Position numbers and translations under genes: made by a program. The notes below the pieces were generated by a model. It did no database searches, had not been told where the DNA came from, and saw nothing but the letters and a program-made list of their open reading frames with translations. DNA of 64,000 nucleotides, taken from contig CAWUJS010000003.1 in assembly GCA_963922705.1 (NCBI GenBank), forward strand, positions 1-64,000, read 5' to 3'. This DNA is from TMED27 sp963922705 (GTDB lineage: Bacteria; Pseudomonadota; Alphaproteobacteria; Micavibrionales; Micavibrionaceae). Position 1 is the first letter of the stretch. Each line of letters opens with the position of its first letter. Shown here piece by piece: positions 35,166-42,833 of the stretch.

Positions 35166-35552
35166 ATGAAATCCCATTTATCATCAAAAGGTCCATCGCA
35201 ACGCCAGCTTCGCGTTGGTGAACAGATTAAGCAGATTATTGCGGAGCTTTTGACGCGTGCTGATTTTTATCATGAAGCATTAATCAATGCCGGGCATATT
35301 ACCGTTGGTGAGGTTCGCGTGACACCAGATTTGCGCAATGCAAAGGCTTATGTAATGTCATTAGGTGGTGAAAATATGGATGAAATCATCCTCGCGCTCA
35401 ATGAAGAAAGCCAAATGTTTTCCAAAGAAATCAACCGCCAGTCAAACATGAAATTCACACCCAAAATTCGTTTTGTCAAAGATGATAGTGTTGAAGAAGC
35501 CCAACGGATTGATGAACTTCTTGCCTCTGTTCATATTCCGGACGAGAAATAA
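35166..35552 (+). CDS. rbfA: Ribosome-binding factor A
   Basis: 128-aa cold-shock-linked 30S maturation factor. The KH-like fold is recognisable from RQLRVGEQIKQIIAELL, ITVGEVRVTPDLRNAKAYV and the C-terminal FTPKIRFVKDDSVEEAQRID. It follows infB by six bases and precedes truB by three, so the three are certainly cotranscribed. Confidence 0.95.
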   Translation: MKSHLSSKGPSQRQLRVGEQIKQIIAELLTRADFYHEALINAGHITVGEVRVTPDLRNAKAYVMSLGGENMDEIILALNEESQMFSKEINRQSNMKFTPKIRFVKDDSVEEAQRIDELLASVHIPDEK

Positions 35553-35555
35553 GCC

Positions 35556-36530
35556 ATGGGCAGGCGTAATAAAAAAGGCGATAAGGTTAATGGTTGGGTC
35601 AATCTGGACAAACCAATCGGTATGACCTCGACGCAAGCTGTTGGTAAAATCCGCCGTATTATGAATGCTCAAAAAGTTGGCCATGCAGGAACGCTTGATC
35701 CTTTGGCAACGGGCATTTTGCCTATCGCACTCGGAGAGGCTACAAAAACCATTCCGTATATTCAGGATGCGAACAAAACCTATGAATTCACCGTAACATG
35801 GGGCGAACAGCGCAGCACAGATGATTCGGAAGGTGATGTGATTGCATCAAGCGATGTTCGTCCTACTTTAAAGGATATAGAAGCTGCCCTACCCGCTTTT
35901 ATTGGTGAGATTGAACAAATCCCGCCCAAATTTTCAGCGATTAAAATTGATGGGCAGCGTGCTTATGATCTTGCACGTGACGGCGCGGAAATTGAAATGA
36001 AATCGCGGCAGGTGTATATTGAATCTCTAGAAATATGTCATCCCGAGCACATAGCGGAGGGATATCAAGACAACCAACAAGATTCCTCGCATACGCTCGG
36101 AATGACATCCTTTAAGCTTAGCTGCGGTAAGGGGACCTATGTGCGTTCTCTGGCGCGGGATTTGGGGCTAAAACTCGGAACATATGGATATGTATCCAGC
36201 CTGCGGCGAACAGTAGTTGGTTGTTTTGCTACAGAAAATGCGATTTCTCTTGCAAAACTGGAAGAAATGGATCATATTCCCGCACGTGAAGCGGCGTTGC
36301 TGCCTCTACAAGCTGTTCTGGACGACATCCCGGCACTTGAAGTTAAGGCAAATGAAGTAGCGCAGCTTAAGAACGGGAATGTTTTATCCCTCATCTCAAG
36401 GTCTGATTTCCAAAGGATTGAAGATTTAGGAGATACAGATGAAACACTTGTGATCCATCAGGGTAAAGCAATTGCGCTTGCTCATATTGATGGTCCCAAT
36501 ATCAAGCCCGTTCGTGTTTTTAATATATAA
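35556..36530 (+). CDS. truB: tRNA pseudouridine-55 synthase, with in-frame repeat insertion
   Basis: Makes pseudouridine 55 in the tRNA T loop. 324 aa. Motif I with the catalytic Asp is in HAGTLDPLATGILP; KTYEFTVTWG and PPKFSAIKIDGQRAYDLAR are also family blocks, and GTYVRSLARDLG is the C-terminal motif. Residues 161-183 (starting CHPEH) are encoded exactly by a palindromic repeat and interrupt the loop between YIESLEI and the strand FKLSCGKGTYVRS. All catalytic motifs remain. rpsO follows after another repeat copy. Confidence 0.95.
   Translation: MGRRNKKGDKVNGWVNLDKPIGMTSTQAVGKIRRIMNAQKVGHAGTLDPLATGILPIALGEATKTIPYIQDANKTYEFTVTWGEQRSTDDSEGDVIASSDVRPTLKDIEAALPAFIGEIEQIPPKFSAIKIDGQRAYDLARDGAEIEMKSRQVYIESLEICHPEHIAEGYQDNQQDSSHTLGMTSFKLSCGKGTYVRSLARDLGLKLGTYGYVSSLRRTVVGCFATENAISLAKLEEMDHIPAREAALLPLQAVLDDIPALEVKANEVAQLKNGNVLSLISRSDFQRIEDLGDTDETLVIHQGKAIALAHIDGPNIKPVRVFNI
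36037..36106 (+). repeat. Palindromic repeat inside truB (copy E, GTCATCCCGAGC type)
   Basis: A full-length element, starting GTCATCCCGAGCAC and ending CTCGGAATGAC, with ends inverted and internal GATTCCTCGCATACGCTC as in copy D. The inserted segment adds 23 codons with no stop and keeps the truB frame. Confidence 0.88.
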
Positions 36531-36542
36531 CCCCTCCCGTTC

Positions 36543-36607
36543 GTCATCCCGAACGTATGTGAGGGATCTCATGATCGCATGAGATTCTTTGCTTCGATCA
36601 GAATGAC
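36543..36607. repeat. Dispersed palindromic repeat, GTCATCCCGAAC type (copy F)
   Basis: Starts GTCATCCCGAACGTATG and ends ATCAGAATGAC, with ATCTCATGATCGCATGAGAT as an inner palindrome. It lies in the truB-rpsO spacer and ends just before the rpsO ribosome binding site. Confidence 0.8.
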
Positions 36608-36626
36608 AGGGTAACAGAAAGGAAAT

Positions 36627-36914
36627 ATGATGTCGGAAAGAGCGCTCTACAGAGACCAGGCTTCAAAAGCTGAAGCAATTGAGAAATTTGCAACGAAAAA
36701 AGGCGATACAGGATCGCCGGAAGTTCAGGTTGCAATCCTTACAAACCGTATTAACTACCTGTCTGATCATATGCAGCAGCACAAAAAAGACGTGCATAGC
36801 CGTCGTGGCCTTTTAGCAATGGTTGCGAAGCGCCGTAAGCTTTTGGACTATCTTAAGCGTAAAGACGAGCCACGCTATCAGGCTTTGATTAAAGAGCTGG
36901 GTATTCGCAGATAA
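36627..36914 (+). CDS. rpsO: 30S ribosomal protein S15
   Basis: 95-aa primary rRNA-binding protein. The family signature GDTGSPEVQVAILTNRINYL is present, as is HSRRGLLAMVAKRRKLLDYL. The N-terminus (MMSERALYRDQASKAEAI) is a little longer than usual; translation may begin at 36627 or at the next codon 36630. AAAGGA is a good ribosome binding site. In most bacteria pnp follows rpsO; here a protease gene and the divergent gpmA come between them. Confidence 0.96.
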   Translation: MMSERALYRDQASKAEAIEKFATKKGDTGSPEVQVAILTNRINYLSDHMQQHKKDVHSRRGLLAMVAKRRKLLDYLKRKDEPRYQALIKELGIRR

Positions 36915-36933
36915 ATGAATAGGAATTGCGTGA

Positions 36934-37713
36934 ATGGCATCTAATGATTTTAATCAAATAGCATGCTCATTGGCTAACCCTTTAGTTGCAATTGTACAGC
37001 AGCCAAAAGCCGCTCACCTTCCTTTTGGCCTCGGCATGGGATTTATTAGTGAGCGTTTTAAAGGTAACAAACGTCTCATAACCACTTGCCGTCACAATTT
37101 TAATGTTTCAAGCCAAAATTATAAATTTATTTTTGCAACTGCAGTCTTGGGCACTAATGAGACGGATAGATGGCGAGAACTGACTATGATTGGACAGCCA
37201 ATCTTTGACCCACGTGAGGGAAGTGATATTGCCTTCGCTATTGTTAAGGATCCTGAAAATGCAAGAACAAGAGTTTTAAAAGCTGAAAATAGAGAGCTTC
37301 CGATTCCGACGAACCCGCCAGAACTGTCGAACGTTAGAAACGCATCATTTGACAATGGAAATGGAACCTATCAATTTGAAATTCTTACTCAGCTAGATAT
37401 TGCTGAACTGGACAGGCAAATGTATCAATTTACAGACAATAGTATTGTATGCGAGCCTGTGAAAAATGAACAACACGCCTCTGAACTCGTTGAAACTGGC
37501 TATTTTCCTTGTCGAACCTTAACCATGATTAGCAGACCAGGCTGTTCAGGCAGCCCTATTTTGAATGATAATTTTGAACTTTTTGGTATGGATATCGGCG
37601 GTACAGAAGCCGGAGACAAGGATGGAGATATAGCAATATGCATTCCTAGCAATGAATTGTACGAAGCCAGAAGACTAATAGATGCAGAAATACAAGCAAC
37701 TTTAAGCCCTTAA
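36934..37713 (+). CDS. Trypsin-like serine protease homologue without signal peptide
   Basis: 259 aa. It looks like a chymotrypsin-fold protease with the full triad: His54 in TTCRHNF, Asp98 in EGSDIAF and Ser205 in RPGCSGSPIL, the last followed by FELFGMDIGG as in the family's C-terminal barrel. No signal peptide, membrane helix or PDZ domain is visible, so it should be cytosolic and is not a DegP/HtrA-type enzyme. AGGAA precedes the ATG. It starts 19 bases after rpsO on the same strand and may be cotranscribed with it. Overall similarity to named families is low; assignment rests on the triad motifs. Confidence 0.78.
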   Translation: MASNDFNQIACSLANPLVAIVQQPKAAHLPFGLGMGFISERFKGNKRLITTCRHNFNVSSQNYKFIFATAVLGTNETDRWRELTMIGQPIFDPREGSDIAFAIVKDPENARTRVLKAENRELPIPTNPPELSNVRNASFDNGNGTYQFEILTQLDIAELDRQMYQFTDNSIVCEPVKNEQHASELVETGYFPCRTLTMISRPGCSGSPILNDNFELFGMDIGGTEAGDKDGDIAICIPSNELYEARRLIDAEIQATLSP

Positions 37714-37765
37714 CCTACCTATTTCAGAATATTTTAACCAAATCCAAGCCGGATTTATATCGCGA

Positions 37766-38389
37766 TTAACCTTCTAAAAAATACCGCTTTGCAACTGCGC
37801 CGTTTTCTATTTCAAATACAAGCGGTTTTCCGGTTGGGAATTCGGCGTCATTGATCGTATCGGGTGTTTCAACGCCAAGCGTTATCAACGTTGCACGTAA
37901 AGAATTTCCATGCGCCGCCATCAGGATATTTTTTCCTTCATTAATCAATGGACGGATATTTTCCTCGAAATACGGTCGGACACGGTTTTCAACCACATCC
38001 TTCAGGCACTCTCCCCCCGGTGGAGAAACATCATAAGAACGCCGCCAGATATGCACTTGCTCTTCGCCATATTTTTCACGGGTCTCATCTTTATCGAGTC
38101 CCGTCAAATCACCATAATCACGCTCACGCAAATCTGGATGGCGTACCATATCAGCAAAAAGATCACCCTGCCCGGCTTCATTCAATACAATCTCAGCGGT
38201 TCTGTTCGCGCGAATTTGCGTGGAACTGAAGACTTTATCAAAGTGAATACCGGCATCTTTGAGCATCGCTCCGGCGGTTTTTGCCTCGGCCTCTCCTTTT
38301 TCCGTCAAATCAACATCATGAAAGCCTGTAAATTTGTTGGCGAGGTTCCATTCAGATTGACCATGGCGAAGCAGTACGAGATAATTCAT
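37766..38389 (-). CDS. gpmA: 2,3-bisphosphoglycerate-dependent phosphoglycerate mutase
   Basis: Interconverts 3- and 2-phosphoglycerate in glycolysis. 207 aa, the short alphaproteobacterial form. The phosphohistidine motif is LVLLRHGQSEWNLANKFTGF (His near residue 9), with RERDYGDLTG in the middle and the second catalytic His in MAAHGNSLRA. It is transcribed away from pnp; the shared 215-base spacer holds two hairpins. Confidence 0.95.
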   Translation of the reverse strand: MNYLVLLRHGQSEWNLANKFTGFHDVDLTEKGEAEAKTAGAMLKDAGIHFDKVFSSTQIRANRTAEIVLNEAGQGDLFADMVRHPDLRERDYGDLTGLDKDETREKYGEEQVHIWRRSYDVSPPGGECLKDVVENRVRPYFEENIRPLINEGKNILMAAHGNSLRATLITLGVETPDTINDAEFPTGKPLVFEIENGAVAKRYFLEG

Positions 38390-38473
38390 TGATATGTCCT
38401 TAAATTTGTTAATAGTTTTTGACTTTACGGGCGGATAATGGCATGACTATTTTAACTTGAAAAGAGGGAAAGT

Positions 38474-38526
38474 TGTGAGGTTGACTGTAAAGTGCAAAAA
38501 TTTGTTTTTTACTGTCCACCCCACAA
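38474..38526 (+). promoter_or_regulatory. pnp upstream inverted repeat 1
   Basis: Arms 38474-38493 and 38507-38526 are complementary at about 16 of 20 positions, beginning TTGTG and ending CACAA, with blocks GGT/ACC, GAC/GTC and GTAAA/TTTAC. It may be an RNA hairpin in a long pnp leader or an operator between gpmA and pnp. Confidence 0.45.
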
Positions 38527-38549
38527 AATTTTCCAAATATTAAAAAATA

Positions 38550-38583
38550 GAGATTACCGCGCATTCATATTTTGCGTAATCTC
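38550..38583 (+). promoter_or_regulatory. pnp leader hairpin 2
   Basis: GAGATTA-C-CGC (38550-38560) pairs with GCG-TAATCTC (38574-38583) with a one-base bulge, about 20 bases before the pnp start. In Escherichia coli a pnp leader hairpin is cut by RNase III and then used by PNPase to repress itself; a comparable role here is inferred. Confidence 0.5.
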
Positions 38584-38604
38584 GGCATATGAAAGGTAAA
38601 CTTA

Positions 38605-40734
38605 ATGTTTAATGTCTATAGAAAAGAAATTGAATTTGCAGGAAAAACACTCACTTTAGAAACAGGAAAAATCGCACGACAAGCTGACGGCTCTGTTTTG
38701 GCAACAATCGGAGAGACATCTGTGCTTTGTTGTGTAACAGGCTCTAAAACCGTTGCACCGGGGCAGGATTTCTTCCCGCTTTCTGTTCACTATCAGGAAA
38801 AAACATACTCAGCCGGTAAAATCCCCGGTGGCTTTTTCAAACGTGAAGCCAAGCCGAGTGAAAAGGAAACGCTAACGTCACGCTTGATTGACCGCCCTAT
38901 TCGCCCGCTTTTCCCAAAAGGGTTCTTAAACGAGGTTCAGGTTGTTGCAACTGTCATCAGCCATGATCTTGAAAATGACCCGGATATGGTAGCGATGTGC
39001 GGCGTTTCTGCGGCGCTTACAATTTCCGGTATCCCGTTTATGGGGCCAATTGGTGCGGCGCGTATATCATATAAGGATGGCGAATATATTGTTAACCCGC
39101 CGATGCATGACGTTTCAGAGACAGAGCTTGATCTGGTTGTCGCCGGAACGCATGAAGGTGTTTTAATGGTTGAATCTGAAGCGCAAGAGCTTTCGGAGGA
39201 GATCATGCTCGGCGCTGTACGTGTTGGGGAGGAAGCATACTTGCCCGTCATTAAAGGCATTATTGAGCTTGCAGAGATGTGCGCGAAAGACCCTTGGGAT
39301 GTTCCTGAGACACCTGAAGCGATTACAAAGCTTGAAGCAGATATTAAAGCTAAATTTGAAAAAGATGTCGCAAAAGCTTATGGCATAACAGATAAGTTAG
39401 AGCGTCAGACTGCTGTTGGCGCTGTTCGTGATGCAGCGATTGAAGCTTTTACGGATGAAGAAAACGGCATTGACGATAAAATTATTTCATCAAAGTTTAA
39501 ATCACTTGAGGCCGATGTTGTTCGCGGCTCTATTCTGAAAACAGGCAAGCGCATTGATGAGCGTGATACCAAGACTGTACGTCCCATCGTAGCAGAAGTC
39601 GGCATTTTGCCGCGCACACATGGCTCTGCACTGTTCACACGCGGCGAGACACAGGCGCTTGTTGTGACGACGCTTGGCACAGGACAGGATGAGCAAATCA
39701 TTGATGCATTAGAAGGCGAATATAAAGAGCGCTTCCTGCTTCACTATAATTTCCCGCCTTATTCTGTTGGAGAAGCGGGTCGTATGGGACCTCCGGGGCG
39801 CCGTGAAATCGGTCACGGGAAACTGGCATGGCGCGCTATTCGTCCATTACTGCCGGACGCAGAGGAATTCCCGTACACAATGCGTACAGTATCAGAGATT
39901 ACAGAATCAAACGGCTCATCCTCTATGGCGACTGTTTGCGGGACATCGCTCTCACTCATGGATGCGGGCGTACCTTTAAAGGCGCCGGTTGCAGGGATTG
40001 CGATGGGTTTGATTAAAGAAGGCGATGATTTCGCCGTTCTGTCCGATATTTTGGGCGATGAAGATCATCTCGGGGATATGGATTTCAAAGTTGCCGGAAC
40101 CGAGAAAGGCATCACATCCTTACAAATGGACATCAAAATCACATCCATTACAGAAGAAATCATGACAACAGCTCTCGCACAGGCAAAAGACGGGCGTATT
40201 CATATTCTTGGTGAAATGTCCAAAGCCCTGACTGAGGCACGCACAGAATTGAATGAACATGCTCCACAAATTGTTTCATTCACGATTGCTACGGATAAAA
40301 TCCGCGATGTTATCGGGACTGGCGGTAAAATCATTCGTGAGATTATCGAAGTTACAGAAACAAAAATAGATATCGAAGATGACGGCACAGTTAAGGTTGC
40401 AGCTTCCAATGCGGATAGTATTCAAAAAGCTGTCGACTGGATTAAAGGTCTTACCGATGAGCCGGAAGTTGGTCAAATCTACACAGGCAAAGTTGTAAAA
40501 ACCGTTGATTTTGGTGCTTTTGTCAATTTTATGGGCGCTAAAGATGGTCTTGTCCATATTTCTGAACTTCAAGACGCACGTACGGCGCATACTACCGATG
40601 TGGTTAATGAAGGTGATGAAGTTAAGGTCTTGCTTCTTGGGATTGATGATCGCGGTAAGATCAAGCTTTCCATGAAGCGCGTTGATCAGGAAACAGGCGA
40701 AGAAATCACAAAAGATGAAGAAGACGCAGCTTAA
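38605..40734 (+). CDS. pnp: Polynucleotide phosphorylase
   Basis: 709-aa 3'-5' exoribonuclease of RNA decay. Two RNase PH domains (about 5-215 and 320-545) with DFFPLSVHYQEKTYSAGKIP and GGFFKREAKPSEKE in the first, and RTHGSALFTRGETQ and GDEDHLGDMDFKVAGT in the second; then KH (IRDVIGTGGKIIREI) and S1 (GKVVKTVDFGAFVNFMGAKDG) domains at the C-terminus. Two hairpins precede it. The next gene starts 15 bases downstream. Confidence 0.98.
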   Translation: MFNVYRKEIEFAGKTLTLETGKIARQADGSVLATIGETSVLCCVTGSKTVAPGQDFFPLSVHYQEKTYSAGKIPGGFFKREAKPSEKETLTSRLIDRPIRPLFPKGFLNEVQVVATVISHDLENDPDMVAMCGVSAALTISGIPFMGPIGAARISYKDGEYIVNPPMHDVSETELDLVVAGTHEGVLMVESEAQELSEEIMLGAVRVGEEAYLPVIKGIIELAEMCAKDPWDVPETPEAITKLEADIKAKFEKDVAKAYGITDKLERQTAVGAVRDAAIEAFTDEENGIDDKIISSKFKSLEADVVRGSILKTGKRIDERDTKTVRPIVAEVGILPRTHGSALFTRGETQALVVTTLGTGQDEQIIDALEGEYKERFLLHYNFPPYSVGEAGRMGPPGRREIGHGKLAWRAIRPLLPDAEEFPYTMRTVSEITESNGSSSMATVCGTSLSLMDAGVPLKAPVAGIAMGLIKEGDDFAVLSDILGDEDHLGDMDFKVAGTEKGITSLQMDIKITSITEEIMTTALAQAKDGRIHILGEMSKALTEARTELNEHAPQIVSFTIATDKIRDVIGTGGKIIREIIEVTETKIDIEDDGTVKVAASNADSIQKAVDWIKGLTDEPEVGQIYTGKVVKTVDFGAFVNFMGAKDGLVHISELQDARTAHTTDVVNEGDEVKVLLLGIDDRGKIKLSMKRVDQETGEEITKDEEDAA

Positions 40735-40749
40735 CTTTTAAGTGAAAGA

Positions 40750-41280
40750 ATGTCTAAAAAGCAGGATTTTGTAAATCAGGAGAAGTGGGAAGGATTGATG
40801 CGCGCATCGATCCTTTCTGCAACCACAAACAAGCTCTATGGCTATATTAATCTCGCAGACCGTAAAGCTATGGGTTTAATTGTTTTAAATTCTGCCATCA
40901 TTCCATTCGCCATGAATAGCATTCAAACACCTGACTTTAAGTGGGCATCTACAGTCGCAATCATCACAAGTGTTATCAGTGTGTTTATAGCAATTATTTG
41001 CATATTTCCAAAGCGTCGATCCTCCGGGCGTCCGGATGGAGAAAATAATCTGTTACATTTTGCGGATATCGGCAATATGAGTGAAGATGAATATCTTGAT
41101 ATTATGATGCCGATTTATAATGAGCCATCACGTTTAGCAAAAGTTGTTTTGAGAGATTTGCACGACGTTAGCCAACTGGTTCTTATTACTAAATTTAAAC
41201 TGTTAAAAATCGCGTACATTGTTTTCTTCTTTGGCAATCTTGCTGCAATTTTACTATTTATAGTGCCCATATGGTTTTAA
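40750..41280 (+). CDS. PycTM-like (Pycsar effector family) membrane protein, standalone
   Basis: 176 aa with predicted membrane helices at about 42-57, 66-86 and 151-175. The first helix is preceded by YGYINLADRKAMGLIVLN, and the loop holds NNLLHFADIGNMSEDEYLD; both fit the pattern of the Pycsar effector transmembrane family (N-x-x-AD-x-KA, then LL-x-F-x-D-I...EEY). That family includes membrane-disrupting effectors of cyclic-pyrimidine antiphage systems but also many standalone proteins. No nucleotide cyclase is nearby. It overlaps the glycerophosphodiesterase gene by 10 bases and follows pnp by 15. Assignment is from pattern recall, so moderate. Confidence 0.6.
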   Translation: MSKKQDFVNQEKWEGLMRASILSATTNKLYGYINLADRKAMGLIVLNSAIIPFAMNSIQTPDFKWASTVAIITSVISVFIAIICIFPKRRSSGRPDGENNLLHFADIGNMSEDEYLDIMMPIYNEPSRLAKVVLRDLHDVSQLVLITKFKLLKIAYIVFFFGNLAAILLFIVPIWF

Positions 41281-42017
41281 AGCTCCCTAACATCATTGGT
41301 CATCGTGGATGCGCCGGATACGCACCTGAAAACACGCTTGAAGGGATACATACAGCCGCTGATATGGGGGTTGAATGGGTTGAGCTGGATGTAAAACTCA
41401 CCAAGGATCAAATTCCCATCCTGTTTCATGATGAAGATCTGGACCGTACAACGGGTATGAGTGGCAATATTGCTGATTTAACATTATCAGACGTAAAAGA
41501 GCTGGATGCGGGCAGCTGGTTCGGGGAAAGCTTTATCGGGGCAAAAATTCCAACGCTCGAAGAAGCTGTTGATGTTTTCTTGGAACGTAATTTAGGATTA
41601 AATCTGGAAATTAAACCCTGCCCCGGACGTGAGAAAGAAACAGCAGAAGCGGCGCTTGATGTGCTTTCAGCCATTTGGGATGATCATTCGCGGGTTTTGA
41701 TCTCATCCTTTCAGCATGTCTCACTTGAGGCTGCATTTGACGTCGCGGAAGATTGGCATCGCGGCCTTTTATTGCCGGAGGAGTGGCCAGAAAATTGGGC
41801 TGAAATGGCGGAATACCTTAAGGTTTCAACGATTAATCTACATGGTAATAGCGTCACGCGTGAGCAGGTTGAAAGTGCCATTGATCTGGATATGCCAGTG
41901 CTTGCTTATACAGTGAACGACCCTGACCGTGCGCGATTTTTGCAAGCCTGGGGCGTGGATTCATTTTTTACTGACGTACCGGATGTTCTGATGGACAGTG
42001 TTTTTCGGGTGCATTAA
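41271..42017 (+). CDS. ugpQ: Glycerophosphodiester phosphodiesterase
   Basis: Hydrolyses glycerophosphodiesters to glycerol 3-phosphate and an alcohol. 248 aa, TIM-barrel GDPD family. The catalytic His and metal-binding Glu are in IGHRGCAGYAPENTLEG and ELDVKLTKD, the second His is in PILFHDEDLDRTT, and NLEIKPCPG carries another metal-binding Glu. No signal peptide, so cytosolic. The start overlaps the upstream PycTM-like gene. Confidence 0.94.
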   Translation: MVLKLPNIIGHRGCAGYAPENTLEGIHTAADMGVEWVELDVKLTKDQIPILFHDEDLDRTTGMSGNIADLTLSDVKELDAGSWFGESFIGAKIPTLEEAVDVFLERNLGLNLEIKPCPGREKETAEAALDVLSAIWDDHSRVLISSFQHVSLEAAFDVAEDWHRGLLLPEEWPENWAEMAEYLKVSTINLHGNSVTREQVESAIDLDMPVLAYTVNDPDRARFLQAWGVDSFFTDVPDVLMDSVFRVH

Positions 42018-42030
42018 CGCATGCGTATAA

Positions 42031-42828
42031 TTAAAGTTCATCCAATTGCGCATGCGGAGCCATGCCCATCGCATTAAAACCGCAATCAACGTAATGCACT
42101 TCGCCAGTCACCGCGCCGGATAAATCAGAAAGCAAGTAAAGCCCCGTACCTCCCAGCTCGTCCAGCTCAACCGATCTGCGAAGAGGGCTCGCCAGAGTGC
42201 TGTATTTAAATGTTTTTCTTGATCCGCCAATGACTGCGCCTGCTAATGTACGCATCGGCCCTGCGGAGATCGCATTCACGCGAATGCCTTCCGGTCCCAA
42301 ATCCGCTGCAAGATAACGGGTTGAAGCTTCTAATGCTGCCTTTGCCACGCCCATGACATTGTAATTAGGCATAACTTTTTCTGCACCGTAATAGGAAAGC
42401 GTGACAGCGCTCCCGCCTTCACTCATCAATTCCTTTGCGCGGCGCATCACGGACGTAAAGGAATAGCATGATATATGCATCGTCTTCAGGAAATTATCGA
42501 GGGTTGTATCAACATAGCGCCCCTGAAGCTCGTTTTTATCGGAATAAGCAATCGCGTGAATGACGAAATCGAAACTGCCCCATTTCTCTTTTAATGTGTT
42601 GAAAACGCTATCTAAATCACTTTCATTGGTCACATCGCAGTCAATAATAATGTCCGACCCAACAGATTCAGCGAGGGGTTTGACGCGCTTGCCAAATGCT
42701 TCACCCTGATATGTGAATGCCAGTTCCGCACCGGATTCGTGCAAAGCTTTTGCCATGCCCCATGCTATGGAGTGGTCATTGGCAACCCCCATGACCAAGC
42801 CGCGTTTTCCCTGCATTAAATCATTCAT
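42031..42828 (-). CDS. fabI: Enoyl-ACP reductase (NADH)
   Basis: Last reduction step of fatty acid elongation. 265 aa, SDR superfamily. The FabI-type nucleotide motif is GVANDHSIAWGMAKAL, and the catalytic Tyr156 and Lys163 fall at the same numbers as in Escherichia coli FabI (NYNVMGVAKAAL). The C-terminal TGEVHYVDCGFNAMGM is typical. It is the last gene of fabA-fabB-fabI, with 5 bases after fabB. Confidence 0.97.
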   Translation of the reverse strand: MNDLMQGKRGLVMGVANDHSIAWGMAKALHESGAELAFTYQGEAFGKRVKPLAESVGSDIIIDCDVTNESDLDSVFNTLKEKWGSFDFVIHAIAYSDKNELQGRYVDTTLDNFLKTMHISCYSFTSVMRRAKELMSEGGSAVTLSYYGAEKVMPNYNVMGVAKAALEASTRYLAADLGPEGIRVNAISAGPMRTLAGAVIGGSRKTFKYSTLASPLRRSVELDELGGTGLYLLSDLSGAVTGEVHYVDCGFNAMGMAPHAQLDEL

Positions 42829-42833
42829 GTTTT

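Noticed and set aside
40750..42017. A complete Pycsar or other antiphage island around the PycTM-like gene
   Set aside because: No nucleotide cyclase, toxin-antitoxin or restriction gene lies near it; the neighbours are housekeeping genes.
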